A stretch of DNA of 41,594 nucleotides, taken from Gammaproteobacteria bacterium (GTDB lineage Bacteria; Pseudomonadota; Gammaproteobacteria; Coxiellales; Coxiellaceae). The notes below the pieces were generated by a model, which was not told where the DNA came from, ran no database searches, and was given only the letters and a program-made list of their open reading frames with translations. Positions 27,012 through 34,853 of the stretch are shown here, in pieces; position 1 is the stretch's first letter, and the number at the start of each line of letters is the position of its first letter. The stretch covers positions 1 to 41,594 of the forward strand of contig JAHZIV010000107.1 of assembly GCA_022601255.1 (NCBI GenBank), written 5' to 3'. The translations under genes and the position numbers were made by a program.

Positions 27012-27362
27012 TTATTCTGACGGGTGTTTGTCACTGATTTTTAAGTTGTAGTAAATATGCTTGAAGCGTGTATACAACCATTGGCCAAAACCAATAAACA
27101 CCCAATTAATAGCAGCCGATATTAAAGAAATTATCGGTGCACCGATTACACCAAACAACAGCCCCTTAACGCCAGTGACATAATGCAAATCGTTTTGTGT
27201 GGCACTGAGGTGATGATAGACATAAAAAATGTCAGCACCAAATAGAGCAAAGATTCCACCAATCACCATGAGCAAGCCAACGCTGCAAAGATAGCCAACC
27301 AATAACAGTTTAAATAATGAGCCTGCCGATAGGCCGCGCGTTTTAAATGATTGAAGTGCCAT
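27012..27362 (-). CDS. small inner-membrane protein of unknown function
   Basis: A 116-residue protein with two clear hydrophobic segments (about 17-41, LFKLLLVGYLCSVGLLMVIGG; about 66-92, GLLFGVIGAPIISLISAAINWVFIG), preceded by a basic N-terminus and ending in a charged tail. I do not recognise a family; the pattern resembles small proteins of the DUF3566 or YIP type but the match is not firm. ATG 27362 follows a GGGGG-containing leader (AAGGGGG). It is on the same strand as the secreted peptide and lanM genes, 78 bases upstream of protein A, which has its own promoter, so membership in that cluster is uncertain. Confidence 0.75.
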   Translation of the reverse strand: MALQSFKTRGLSAGSLFKLLLVGYLCSVGLLMVIGGIFALFGADIFYVYHHLSATQNDLHYVTGVKGLLFGVIGAPIISLISAAINWVFIGFGQWLYTRFKHIYYNLKISDKHPSE

Positions 27363-27436
27363 GATAACCCCCTTCCGCTCTATAGATATTTATCGATGTC
27401 ATTATAGTACATTCTAGGCAGGTTTAATGGCTGAAT

Positions 27437-27456
27437 TATAATAATTCCTTAATATT
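27437..27456 (+). promoter_or_regulatory. PmrA-like direct repeat upstream of the orphan gene at 27509
   Basis: TATAATAATTCCTTAATATT: the second half CTTAATATT is a perfect match to the PmrA half-site and the first half matches about six of nine positions at the right 11-base spacing. It ends 52 bases before the ATG, in the sense direction. Confidence 0.4.
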
Positions 27457-27508
27457 AGCATGTTAGACTGCCAATAATATCAGTTAAAAAGAGAAAGAGG
27501 AGTCAGAT

Positions 27509-28381
27509 ATGCCGCCAAGACAACCATTACAATTATGTTCTGCAGCTGCCCGCCGGAGCGTGGCGAACAGAGGCGATAATTTCTGGACATCGCTTTATGC
27601 AAGCAACATTTATCTCCTTATAGATACAGAGGTGGAGACATTAGGTATACTAAAAATCAGTGTGACTGCGGGTACATCAAATGCAGATGCAATTAATGAG
27701 CGTATTCGAGCGTGCATTGCTTTGAAAACTGCTGTTAGTCAGGGTGCTACTTATACCGATCAACAGAAGACCATCTTGCGCGCATGGATGACTTTGAGAA
27801 ATTGTTATAAGACTACGATAGAGGCTTACGATGCCGTGGCATCGCGTGGAACATCAGCAGCACCAGCTGAACCTGATGAGATGCGTCAAAGCAGGGTGGC
27901 AGGCTGGGCATTTGGCCCAAGAGAGCCGAAGGGTTTTCTGAATCAGGTGAATGCCATTTTTAATAAGGGCAGACAAGCGAATCGAGAGCTTTTTTCTGAG
28001 GCGGATAAACTTAAATACAGTTCAGCACAAGCGATATTGATAGCGCGCAAGAGTGCATTAGAGCAGGAAATTAAACATAAGGGTCAGTTTACGAATGTGG
28101 GTCTTAAAAGAAAAAAGATGGAAGGATTAACACAACTGATTCGACTCATTGTGGCCCATCAACGACAGAACAGCCTCCCTTTAACTTTAGAGGGTTTTGA
28201 TGCGTTGGTTATACAAATTCAAGCAAGCCAGGAATATGGCAGCGCATTTACTTCGGGTTGGATGTCTGGCTTTTCGATGTCCTTTTTTGGGTTGGGTAAG
28301 AGTCGCATTGAGGTGGCGCTCGATGAAATTAGAGCGGGCCTAAAAGAAGCAGCATTCATGAGGATGCAGCTTGGACCGTAG
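27509..28381 (+). CDS. orphan helical protein, candidate secreted effector
   Basis: I do not recognise this 290-residue protein. It is soluble and mainly helical, with no signal peptide. The middle contains FLNQVNAIFNKGRQANRELF and AILIARKSALEQEIKHKGQF. A short hydrophobic, Gly/Ser-rich stretch lies near the C-terminus (TSGWMSGFSMSFFGLGKS) before a final amphipathic helix. ATG 27509 follows GAGGAG. A PmrA-like box 52 bases upstream makes it a candidate Dot/Icm substrate in a Legionellales host; this is inference. It diverges from the minus-strand lanM-peptide cluster and is followed by a small membrane protein gene after 76 bases. Confidence 0.8.
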   Translation: MPPRQPLQLCSAAARRSVANRGDNFWTSLYASNIYLLIDTEVETLGILKISVTAGTSNADAINERIRACIALKTAVSQGATYTDQQKTILRAWMTLRNCYKTTIEAYDAVASRGTSAAPAEPDEMRQSRVAGWAFGPREPKGFLNQVNAIFNKGRQANRELFSEADKLKYSSAQAILIARKSALEQEIKHKGQFTNVGLKRKKMEGLTQLIRLIVAHQRQNSLPLTLEGFDALVIQIQASQEYGSAFTSGWMSGFSMSFFGLGKSRIEVALDEIRAGLKEAAFMRMQLGP

Positions 28382-28457
28382 TAGTGACGACTATCTTGCG
28401 CATTGAATCCATGTTATTATTTCACCTACTTATGGGTCACTATTTACAGAGGGCATT

Positions 28458-28829
28458 ATGAACGAATCAGCTTCAAACAACGATGATAATAACGACAATC
28501 AATATCCTCGCAAAACATCTAGTTTGGTACTTGGCGCATTAGTGATAGCACTGGTGTTGTTATTGGGTTGGTATTTCATCGCGCCTTTGTTTGGCATTGT
28601 TGTGGGGCTGACGGCGGGTGCGTTAGCGGTTATCGTGGCGACGTTGGTTGTAATCTGTGTTGCGATTGTGTTGTTCCATATATTGGCCGGAGTCATGGCG
28701 CTGGTCATTGGGCTATTGATATTTATCTGGTGTGTTATTGCAATTGCGTTATTCCCGGTGGTATTCCCAATCTTGGTGCCGTTATTGATTATTATGGCAT
28801 TTGTAGGAATGTTAAGACGCCGTAAGTGA
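28458..28829 (+). CDS. small, very hydrophobic membrane protein
   Basis: A 123-residue protein. A polar N-terminus of about 20 residues (NESASNNDDNNDNQYPRK) is followed by about 95 almost uninterrupted hydrophobic residues, enough for four membrane helices, and a basic end (RRRK). The composition is Val/Leu/Ile/Ala with Gly, without conserved polar residues that would suggest a transporter. It could be a phage-holin-like or stress membrane protein; no family can be named. ATG 28458 follows AGAGGGC. The large palindromic repeat at 28848-28966 lies just after the stop and may serve as its transcription end. Confidence 0.75.
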   Translation: MNESASNNDDNNDNQYPRKTSSLVLGALVIALVLLLGWYFIAPLFGIVVGLTAGALAVIVATLVVICVAIVLFHILAGVMALVIGLLIFIWCVIAIALFPVVFPILVPLLIIMAFVGMLRRRK

Positions 28830-28847
28830 GTATCTCTCAGTGCTGAA

Positions 28848-28966
28848 GCATAAGACACTCAGAAAATGAATCTTCAATGTCCTTTTACGGAAGTAAAGCG
28901 CAGCGAAGTGGAACGAAGCGAGCCATGAAGTAAAAGGATGTTGAAGAGTCACTGGGTGTCTTATGC
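28848..28966. repeat. 119-base imperfect palindrome with conserved asymmetric centre
   Basis: The outer arms GCATAAGACAC and GTGTCTTATGC are perfect. Inner parts pair imperfectly up to CCTTTTAC and GTAAAAGG. The centre (28893-28926: GTAAAGCGCAGC, 13 variable bases, GCGAGCCAT) matches the centre of the element at 34744-34777 at 27 of 34 positions, same length. It fills the gap between two convergent genes and could also act as a bidirectional terminator. Confidence 0.75.
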
Positions 28967-28976
28967 AAGATAGCTA

Positions 28977-29456
28977 TTAATATCGCATCTTATCTTCTTT
29001 CTGATCCCACTCTTTAAACAAAGCCAGCGCTTCTTCTCGCATGCATTGTGTCATGGGTATGTCGCGTTCGTTAATAGGCTTGCAGACTTGCTCATAAAAA
29101 TAAGCATCATCAAAACCAATTTCTTTGGCATCTTCACGGTTAACTGCAAAAAATATTTTGTCGATTCGCGCCCAATAACAAGCCGAAAGACACATGGGGC
29201 AAGGCTCACAATTGGTATATAAATGACAGCCCGAAAGATTAAATGTATTCAAGGTATCGCAAGCATTTCGAATCGCTACAACCTCTCCATGTGCGGTAGG
29301 GTCGTTTGTAGAAGTCACTCTATTGACTCCCTTGGCAATGACCTCGTTGTCACGAGTAATGATGGAGCCGAAGGGGCCACCTAAATTTTCTTTGATGGAT
29401 TCACTCACGAGATTGAGTGTGAGGTTCATGAATTGTTTTTCATCTGAATTTTTCAT
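28977..29456 (-). CDS. zinc nucleoside/guanine deaminase
   Basis: A 159-residue member of the cytidine deaminase-like superfamily, closest in wording to guanine deaminases of the GuaD type and to other single-domain nucleobase deaminases. The zinc and proton-shuttle motif reads TAHGEVVAI (usually HAE; the middle residue is Gly here), and the Cys pair is CEPCPMCLSACYWARI. Both motifs are otherwise complete, and a C-terminal EEALALFKEW helix matches the family end. It converts a purine or pyrimidine amino group to a keto group in the cytosol; the exact substrate is not decidable. The start overlaps the stop of the MFS gene by 4 bases, so it is cotranscribed with a Bcr/CflA exporter. Confidence 0.88.
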   Translation of the reverse strand: MKNSDEKQFMNLTLNLVSESIKENLGGPFGSIITRDNEVIAKGVNRVTSTNDPTAHGEVVAIRNACDTLNTFNLSGCHLYTNCEPCPMCLSACYWARIDKIFFAVNREDAKEIGFDDAYFYEQVCKPINERDIPMTQCMREEALALFKEWDQKEDKMRY

Positions 29457-30661
29457 AAAAAATACCTAAAAGTAAAGAATAGCATTAACTGTAAGATCAC
29501 CACAATTAAATAAATAATGGTTAACCCCAGTAAGTGCACAATATTAAAATGGCTGATCATCAGCGTGCCGATTGCGCCGACTATCATCAGGAAGCAAATT
29601 TGTACCGCTGAGGCTATGCCGACGTTTTCCGGAAATAATTTTAAACAAGCACCGAGAATATTTGAAAATATAAATCCCAGACTAAAATCAATGACAGCAA
29701 TCGGCAGAATAAATGTCAATAAACTTAATGGTAAAAATATAGCAAAGAAAAGTTGTATTAATGTGCCCAGTATTAGAATGGTGAAGCCTATCTGAACCAG
29801 TTGTTGTGGTGAAAAACGACCGAGCAGCATCCTATTAGTCAGTGTTCCCACTAAGTAGCTAGAGCCCACGAGCAAAGCAGTATTGCCATAGGTGATGGAG
29901 GTATGATGAAGGGTGTTTTCGATAATGAATGGACCTAGGATAGGGTATATCATTTGTTCGATAAATACAGTGCCTAAGATGGCAGCGCCAAGGATAAACG
30001 TTTTGTTTGAGAGTATTTTTTGATATTGCTTCAATACATGTGTTAAAGAGAAGCGCTGTATTGTTCGAGATTTTTCTCGCACAAACAAACCGAATGCAGC
30101 AATTAATATGAAACCAAAAAATGCATAGGCGATAAAATTAGCTTTCCAGCCAAAATGATATTGTAATATGCCGCCAACAAAAGGTGCAATGACGGGTCCA
30201 GAAGCATAAGTGACAGAAGTGTATACGATGGCGATATTAAAACGCTTGCCGGTAAAATTGTCCACGACTAAGGCTCTTGCGCCAATGGATGCAGTGGAAA
30301 TCATAATGCCTTGGATGAAACGAATGAACATGAGTTCGTTGATGCTGCGAGCACCAATTGCTGCGATGCTGAATGCGATAAATAAAGAGAGACCAAAGAG
30401 TATGGTTTTCCTACGGCCAATAATGTCGATGAGTGCCCCGAAGAAAATACAGCCGATTGCAAAACCAATCATAGTGACTGTTATAGTATTCTTCACTAGC
30501 ATCATTGAGGTGTGAAAGTGATTCATGATGGCGGGCAGCGAGGGAGCATACAGGTCAATGCTGATGCCAGATAAAAAATTTAATAGCGGCGCTATGATGA
30601 TTAGCATTACCAAGTAATGTTCGCCTTGAACATTCAGCACTGGTTGTTTTAATAATCGCAT
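29453..30661 (-). CDS. Bcr/CflA-family MFS drug exporter
   Basis: A 402-residue twelve-helix inner-membrane antiporter. The Bcr/CflA opening is present: SGISIDLYAPSLPAIMNHF in helix 1. The MFS loop GALIDIIGRRKTILFGL follows, as do the antiporter motif region (YASGPVIAPFVGGILQ) and the helix-4 signature FIRFIQGIMISTASIGARALV. Such carriers export drugs, sulfonamides, bicyclomycin or metabolites such as cysteine. It is one of two members of this family in the window; the other is at 38445-39650, so substrate specificities may differ. It overlaps the deaminase gene by 4 bases and diverges from the DUF6580 gene. Confidence 0.9.
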   Translation of the reverse strand: MRLLKQPVLNVQGEHYLVMLIIIAPLLNFLSGISIDLYAPSLPAIMNHFHTSMMLVKNTITVTMIGFAIGCIFFGALIDIIGRRKTILFGLSLFIAFSIAAIGARSINELMFIRFIQGIMISTASIGARALVVDNFTGKRFNIAIVYTSVTYASGPVIAPFVGGILQYHFGWKANFIAYAFFGFILIAAFGLFVREKSRTIQRFSLTHVLKQYQKILSNKTFILGAAILGTVFIEQMIYPILGPFIIENTLHHTSITYGNTALLVGSSYLVGTLTNRMLLGRFSPQQLVQIGFTILILGTLIQLFFAIFLPLSLLTFILPIAVIDFSLGFIFSNILGACLKLFPENVGIASAVQICFLMIVGAIGTLMISHFNIVHLLGLTIIYLIVVILQLMLFFTFRYFL

Positions 30662-30799
30662 TACTAGCCCCTAGAGTTCGTACTTGGATGTTGTAGTTTA
30701 GCTAGCATATAGGCTGGGATAAGCCTTGTAAATCATTTTAACGTCACCAGCAATATGATATGATGCTGAGCCTATCGCGATCAATCAAGGAGAAGCCCG

Positions 30800-31330
30800 A
30801 TGCGTTATTTAATGGTTCCATTATGGATAGCAATGATTTTGGCGGCACGTTGTGTACCACATCTTGCCAATTTTTCACCCGTCATCAGTCTTAGTCTGTT
30901 TGCTGGCATAGTATTTCATAAACGCATTGGCATGCTAGTGTTATTAGCGGCTTTGCTGTTGTCGGATGTATTATTAGCATATTTGCACGGTTATATGGTC
31001 TTTGGTGTTTGGACTAGCTTCGTATACTCTGGCTTGATCGCAACGATGTTGCTGGGTTCGCGTTTACAGGTCTCGAATCGTTTCAGTCGATATTTCTTGT
31101 GTTCGCTCGGAAGTTGTGTGGGTTTTTGGTTGTGGACCAACGTGTCTTCTTGGTGGACGATGTATGCACATAATGTAGCGGGGCTGATGCAATGTTATGT
31201 TGCTGCGTTGCCATTTTTGCAACGCTCGTTGGTGGGCACGTTGGTGAGTTTGCCGATTTTATATGCGGTGTTGCGTTCTACCCATTCACCTGTCATTGCG
31301 AACACGCTCTCCCGTCATTGCGAGCGTTAG
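30800..31330 (+). CDS. DUF6580-type membrane protein, C-terminus formed by a repeat
   Basis: A 176-residue inner-membrane protein with about five hydrophobic segments. The conserved start (ILAARCVPHLANFSPVISLSLFAG) and VLLAALLLSDVLLAYLHG fit the DUF6580 group, which is related to vitamin/ECF-type transport components; its role is unknown. ATG 30800 follows AAGGAGA. The last codons (from about 31291, encoding SPVIANTLSRHCER) lie inside a dispersed palindromic repeat. The natural C-terminus was therefore probably shorter or different, and the repeat has supplied both the new tail and the stop codon. Confidence 0.82.
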   Translation: MRYLMVPLWIAMILAARCVPHLANFSPVISLSLFAGIVFHKRIGMLVLLAALLLSDVLLAYLHGYMVFGVWTSFVYSGLIATMLLGSRLQVSNRFSRYFLCSLGSCVGFWLWTNVSSWWTMYAHNVAGLMQCYVAALPFLQRSLVGTLVSLPILYAVLRSTHSPVIANTLSRHCER

Positions 31331-31410
31331 CGCGGCAATTCGTAAACTAATATGTCATTGTATAGATTGCTTCGTTGCACTCGCAATGACGGAGGGGCAT
31401 GCGCAATGAC
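31291..31410. repeat. 'GTCATTGCGAG' palindromic repeat, nested pair
   Basis: The inner element 31313-31391 has arms CGTCATTGCGAGCG...GGCAAT and ATTGC...CGCAATGACG. A second outer pair (TGTCATTGCG at 31291 and CGCAATGACA ending at 31410) wraps it. Palindromes with GTCATTGCGAG/GCAATC arms are common dispersed elements in several intracellular proteobacteria (Rickettsiales, Coxiella-like). The left part overlaps the coding end of the DUF6580 gene. Confidence 0.75.
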
Positions 31411-31417
31411 AAAATTA

Positions 31418-31975
31418 TTACTCTGTGATGACATAGTCTAGCGGGATGTCCCACTCATCCGCTTCAATCGTTGACACTTTTTGAAACTGATAAGCGACAC
31501 CTACTAATAACGGACGCTTCTCAACAGCTTTTTGATGTGCACATTCTAAGATACGATCATAATGACCGGCACCGCGACCAATGCGATTGCCCTGTTCATC
31601 AAAACCCACTAACGGCAGGATGATTAAATCAAGTTGTAATACATCAAAGGCCTGCTTGTCTGCTACTGGTGGCTCGGCAAAGTTAAAATGATTATAAGAA
31701 AACGATTCTTGTTGTTGGTATTCATAAAACTGCATGCCTTCTGCCATCACTGGCAGATACAGTTTTTTATCTTGGTGTGAAAAGATATGCTCGAATAGTA
31801 GTGTGCAATCCACTTCACGACCCAGTGCCACATAGGCTGCAATCTGTTTGCTGTTGCGATAAAAATCTGCATGCATGATCTTTTCGCAAATTGTTTTTGA
31901 ATGTTGTTTTTGTGATTCATGTCCAAGCTTACGGCGTTGTTGTAATAGTTGGCTGCGAGTGTGTTCTTTATTCAT
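31418..31975 (-). CDS. fau: 5-formyltetrahydrofolate cyclo-ligase
   Basis: Converts 5-formyl-THF to 5,10-methenyl-THF using ATP, in one-carbon metabolism. The 185 residues agree with the family (about 180-200). Motifs: the N-terminal basic helix RSQLLQQRRKL, the folate-site stretch VALGREVDCTLLFEHIF, KKLYLPVM, and the ATP-binding signature GFDEQGNRIGRGAGHYDRIL. The gene lies directly downstream of the 6S RNA gene on the same strand, as in E. coli (ssrS-fau, formerly ygfA), and may be cotranscribed with a long 6S precursor. Confidence 0.94.
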   Translation of the reverse strand: MNKEHTRSQLLQQRRKLGHESQKQHSKTICEKIMHADFYRNSKQIAAYVALGREVDCTLLFEHIFSHQDKKLYLPVMAEGMQFYEYQQQESFSYNHFNFAEPPVADKQAFDVLQLDLIILPLVGFDEQGNRIGRGAGHYDRILECAHQKAVEKRPLLVGVAYQFQKVSTIEADEWDIPLDYVITE

Positions 31976-32002
31976 GTCGAATTTTTTAGATCGCTTGGTT
32001 AA

Positions 32003-32177
32003 AAGGACTCTGCAATAACAGAAGTAGATTTGCTTGAACCCAACGGTTCAGGTGGGAATCTCTGGCTTGCATCAGGCGCTCTAATATTTAGTTCGCACAA
32101 CAGCAACACATCATCTGACTCCCTGCAATATAAGTATCGGTTCAAAATTATTATCTATCAAAAATTACCACAGAGTC
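32003..32177 (-). ncRNA. ssrS: 6S RNA
   Basis: A regulator that binds and sequesters sigma-70 RNA polymerase in stationary phase. The gap between zapA and fau is its conserved site. On the minus strand the ends pair: 5' GACTCTGTGGTAA with 3' TTATTGCAGAGTC (13 pairs including G-U), enclosing about 170 bases. The hallmark 3'-side hairpin CCTGAACCGTTGGGTTCAAG is present, matching the same element of E. coli 6S. A TATAAT box (32189-32184) lies six bases before the proposed 5' end and overlaps the zapA stop codon. The exact ends are good to a few bases. Confidence 0.88.
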
Positions 32178-32184
32178 AGAATCA

Positions 32185-32499
32185 TTATACTGCAATTTGG
32201 TCTTCTGCGGCTAGTATATTTTGAATGCGTTGCAACATTTCGCTAACATGTTGATTGTTCTTTTCATCATGTGTGTTATGTTGTTGTTTTAATGTAATCA
32301 GCTCACGACACAAATTTAAAGCTGTTACAATCGCAATGCGATCTGCGCTTGTTTTGCCCGAGGACTGGCGTAATGAACGCATCTTTTCATCAACGGCTTT
32401 TGCCGACTCAACCAAAACATGCGCTTCATCAGGTGGGCACTTAATAGGATACTCACGATCAAAGATAGTGACTGATATGATGTTTTCTTGCTCGCTCAT
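32185..32499 (-). CDS. zapA: cell division protein ZapA
   Basis: Cytosolic FtsZ-ring stabiliser, 104 residues against 109 in E. coli. The N-terminal domain has VTIFDREYPIKCPPDEAHVLVESAKAVDEKM, and the C-terminal half is the long dimer-forming coiled coil (about 55-100). The dimer core contains SADRIAIVTALNLCRELITL. The start overlaps the TIGR02449 gene's stop by 4 bases (ATGA), and the 6S promoter begins at its stop. This block, TIGR02449-zapA-6S-fau, is typical of Pseudomonas- and Legionella-like genomes. Confidence 0.93.
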   Translation of the reverse strand: MSEQENIISVTIFDREYPIKCPPDEAHVLVESAKAVDEKMRSLRQSSGKTSADRIAIVTALNLCRELITLKQQHNTHDEKNNQHVSEMLQRIQNILAAEDQIAV

Positions 32500-32708
32500 C
32501 GTAACTCATCCTTTAATTGCGTAATGATTTGTTTGATCTTTCCAGCAGACTTAATATTAAGCTCCTGGAGCCGGCTGCGCTCGCGTGTGCTATTTGCCAG
32601 CTTGTGCTTCAAAGCCTGGTTGTCTGTTCTAAGACGCTGCAGCGTTTGAATGAGTGATTCAATCTGGAATTCCAGGTTGTTGAGTTCGGCCGTGTTCATC
32701 GCTGTCAT
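32496..32708 (-). CDS. TIGR02449 family coiled-coil protein (ZapB-like)
   Basis: A 70-residue protein made of one continuous coiled coil: LEFQIESLIQTLQRLRTDNQALKHKLANSTRERSRL and a basic end. The family is known only by its conserved position before zapA in gammaproteobacteria and its similarity to ZapB, which crosslinks ZapA at the division ring; a cell-division role is inferred. ATG 32708 is taken; Met at residue 4 is possible. It overlaps zapA by 4 bases. Confidence 0.88.
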   Translation of the reverse strand: MTAMNTAELNNLEFQIESLIQTLQRLRTDNQALKHKLANSTRERSRLQELNIKSAGKIKQIITQLKDELR

Positions 32709-32800
32709 CCTTGTAGTATATTCAAGTACTAATATCTCATATGTGAGAGACTACATAAGAATAGAAGGTTAGACGGTTGAGGTCAATACGTACATCTCGG

Positions 32801-34588
32801 TTAAAGTGGTTTTGTGGCCTGTTTTAGCCATTCGAGTGCCGACCCTGATAGATTTTTGATCAAAGTTTGCTGTACTTGCTCGTGATACTGGTTTACCTGA
32901 TGGATTTCAGTGTCAGTCAGTAAATTCTTATCGATCAAATTACGAGCATATGGAACCAGGGTTAAATCCTCAAAACCATAAAAAGGCCCGTGGCCGGTTT
33001 CACTTTTTTCAGCGCTCACGACCTCTTTGGTCAGGATGAGGTTTTCAATACGGATGCCGTATTGGCCGTTTAGGTAGACACCGGGTTCGTTGCTCACCAC
33101 CATTCCCGGTACGATGGGAACTTGGGTGAAGGCGCCAGAAATACGTTGAGGCCCTTCGTGTACACAGAGGTAACAGCCTACGCCATGGCCGGTACCGTGA
33201 CCAAAGTCGAGGCCATGTTGCCACAAGAATTGATGTGCAATCGTATTCAATTGTTCGCCGGTGGTGCCGTGTGGAAAAATGCAATGGCGCAATGCCAGGT
33301 GACCCTTAAGCACTAATGTGTAGTGTAACTTTTGTTTATCGGTGGGTGTTCCCAGATGAACGGTGCGTGTGATATCGGTGGTGCCATTTAGATATTGGCC
33401 ACCTGAGTCGATCAGTAACAGAGAGTCATTGCCAATCGGGATGGAGGTTTCTTGTGTGACGCCGTAGTGGATGATTGCACCGTGTTCGGCGTAACCACTG
33501 ATGGTTCTGAAACTCAAGCCGCGGAAATTTGCGTCGGGTTCGCGCACGTTTGTGGTTTGTGCGGATACGGTGAGTTCGGTTTGTCCTTGCCAATTGTTTT
33601 CCAGCCAGTCAAATAAACGACACAGTGCTAAGCCATCACGTCGATGCGCTTCAATCATGCCTTGTTGTTCGGTCGGATTTTTAATTGCTTTCATTAGGGT
33701 AATGGGTGATTTATCTTGTATCACAGTGGCATTTTCAAGTTGTTGTGCAATCCACCAGCTAGCTGTGCTGGTTTCCAGTAACACGCGACCCGTTTCTTGT
33801 TGCAATATGGCTGCTATGGCATCGTAAGCGTGGCATTCAATTTGATATTTTTCGAAATAGGTTTTTTGTTCAGCATCTATTTTTGCGGGGTCAATAAATA
33901 GCATGGCTTTGTTTTCTGTAATGAGGGCATAACAAATTGCTAGCGGGTTATAGGCAATGTCTTGACCTCTAAAATTAAACAGCCAGGCAACAGCGTCGAG
34001 CATTGTAACCACGTGTGCATTGGTGTCTTGTTGATTGAGAGATTGACGCACGGCCTCAATTTTTTCTGCGGCTGTGAGTCCGGCATATTGTTCATCCCAT
34101 AGGGTAATGTGTTTTGAGGATAGTGCGGGCCTGTCTGCCCAAATTTGATCGACTAGGTTTTCATCGATGCTCACGAGTGTGCCGCCGGTTTTTTGCAGGG
34201 CTTGTTGCCAGCGATCTGCTTGACCAATACTTAAGAGTCGTGGATCGACGCCGACACGTTTACCAGCAGCGTGTTTGCTGAGCCAATCTGCGATCGGTGG
34301 TGCCATGCCTTGTTGTTGTTTCATAAGTGTAAAGACGCTGGCATCGAGTTGTTGTTCTGCCTGTAAAAAATAACGTGGGTCGGTCCAAAGATAGGCATCT
34401 TCAAGACCGATTAATGCTTCACCTGCGGAACCATTGAATTCTGTTAACCAGCTGCGGCGATTCCAGCAGTCTGGGACATATTCGTTATAATGTGCATCGG
34501 CGGAGGGGACGAAGTAATAATCCAGTTGGTGTTGTTGCATGAGTTGTCGCAGTGCGGTAAGTTTTTCATTACTGGATGGTGATGACAT
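32801..34588 (-). CDS. aminopeptidase P family metallopeptidase, long three-domain form
   Basis: A manganese-type M24B peptidase that removes N-terminal residues before proline. At 595 residues it is of the long form seen in eukaryotic XPNPEP1 and some bacteria, with two creatinase-like N-terminal domains (about 1-300) before the pita-bread catalytic domain, unlike the 440-residue E. coli PepP. All metal ligands are visible: LIDSGGQYLNGTTDITR (Asp, Asp), GHGTGHGVGCYLCVHEGP (His), SNEPGVYLNGQYGIRIENL (Glu, Glu). The gene stands where ygfB-pepP is found in E. coli, but on the opposite strand relative to ubiH. An ATG after CTAGGAG begins it. Confidence 0.92.
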   Translation of the reverse strand: MSSPSSNEKLTALRQLMQQHQLDYYFVPSADAHYNEYVPDCWNRRSWLTEFNGSAGEALIGLEDAYLWTDPRYFLQAEQQLDASVFTLMKQQQGMAPPIADWLSKHAAGKRVGVDPRLLSIGQADRWQQALQKTGGTLVSIDENLVDQIWADRPALSSKHITLWDEQYAGLTAAEKIEAVRQSLNQQDTNAHVVTMLDAVAWLFNFRGQDIAYNPLAICYALITENKAMLFIDPAKIDAEQKTYFEKYQIECHAYDAIAAILQQETGRVLLETSTASWWIAQQLENATVIQDKSPITLMKAIKNPTEQQGMIEAHRRDGLALCRLFDWLENNWQGQTELTVSAQTTNVREPDANFRGLSFRTISGYAEHGAIIHYGVTQETSIPIGNDSLLLIDSGGQYLNGTTDITRTVHLGTPTDKQKLHYTLVLKGHLALRHCIFPHGTTGEQLNTIAHQFLWQHGLDFGHGTGHGVGCYLCVHEGPQRISGAFTQVPIVPGMVVSNEPGVYLNGQYGIRIENLILTKEVVSAEKSETGHGPFYGFEDLTLVPYARNLIDKNLLTDTEIHQVNQYHEQVQQTLIKNLSGSALEWLKQATKPL

Positions 34589-34708
34589 ATATTGCTCCTA
34601 GTTTATTGATGCTGGTATTTATAAATTTAAAATGCTAAATTCTAGCAGTATTTGTTCTATTAGGCCATTTCGTTGTTTGTGGGGTTATCAGCAGGTGGGT
34701 TTTATTTG

Positions 34709-34816
34709 GCCGCGTATCCGTCAGGCGAGCTTGAATAGCAAAAGTAAAGCGCAGCCGACGGGATGGAGGCGAGCCATTTTGCGGTAGAGCTGCTCGAGCT
34801 CGCTAGGATATGCGGC
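34709..34816. repeat. 108-base imperfect palindrome with the same asymmetric centre
   Basis: Outer arms GCCGCGTATCC and GGATATGCGGC differ at one pair. The next part pairs GGCGAGCTT with GAGCTCGCT imperfectly. The centre at 34744-34777 (GTAAAGCGCAGC ... GCGAGCCAT) shares 27 of 34 bases with the centre of the element at 28893-28926, while the arms do not match, so the arms and centre evolve separately. It lies between the divergent aminopeptidase and ubiH genes. Confidence 0.75.
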
Positions 34817-34853
34817 AGTTGATGGTGGGCATTAATTGATTAAAGAGTTATGT

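Noticed and set aside
32030-32224. 64-residue frame on the plus strand
   Set aside because: It lies antisense to the 6S RNA and the end of zapA, has no ribosome-binding sequence and no family resemblance.
28893-34777. GCGAGCC-type repeats as a CRISPR array
   Set aside because: Only single copies kilobases apart, inside palindromes, with no regular spacers or cas genes.
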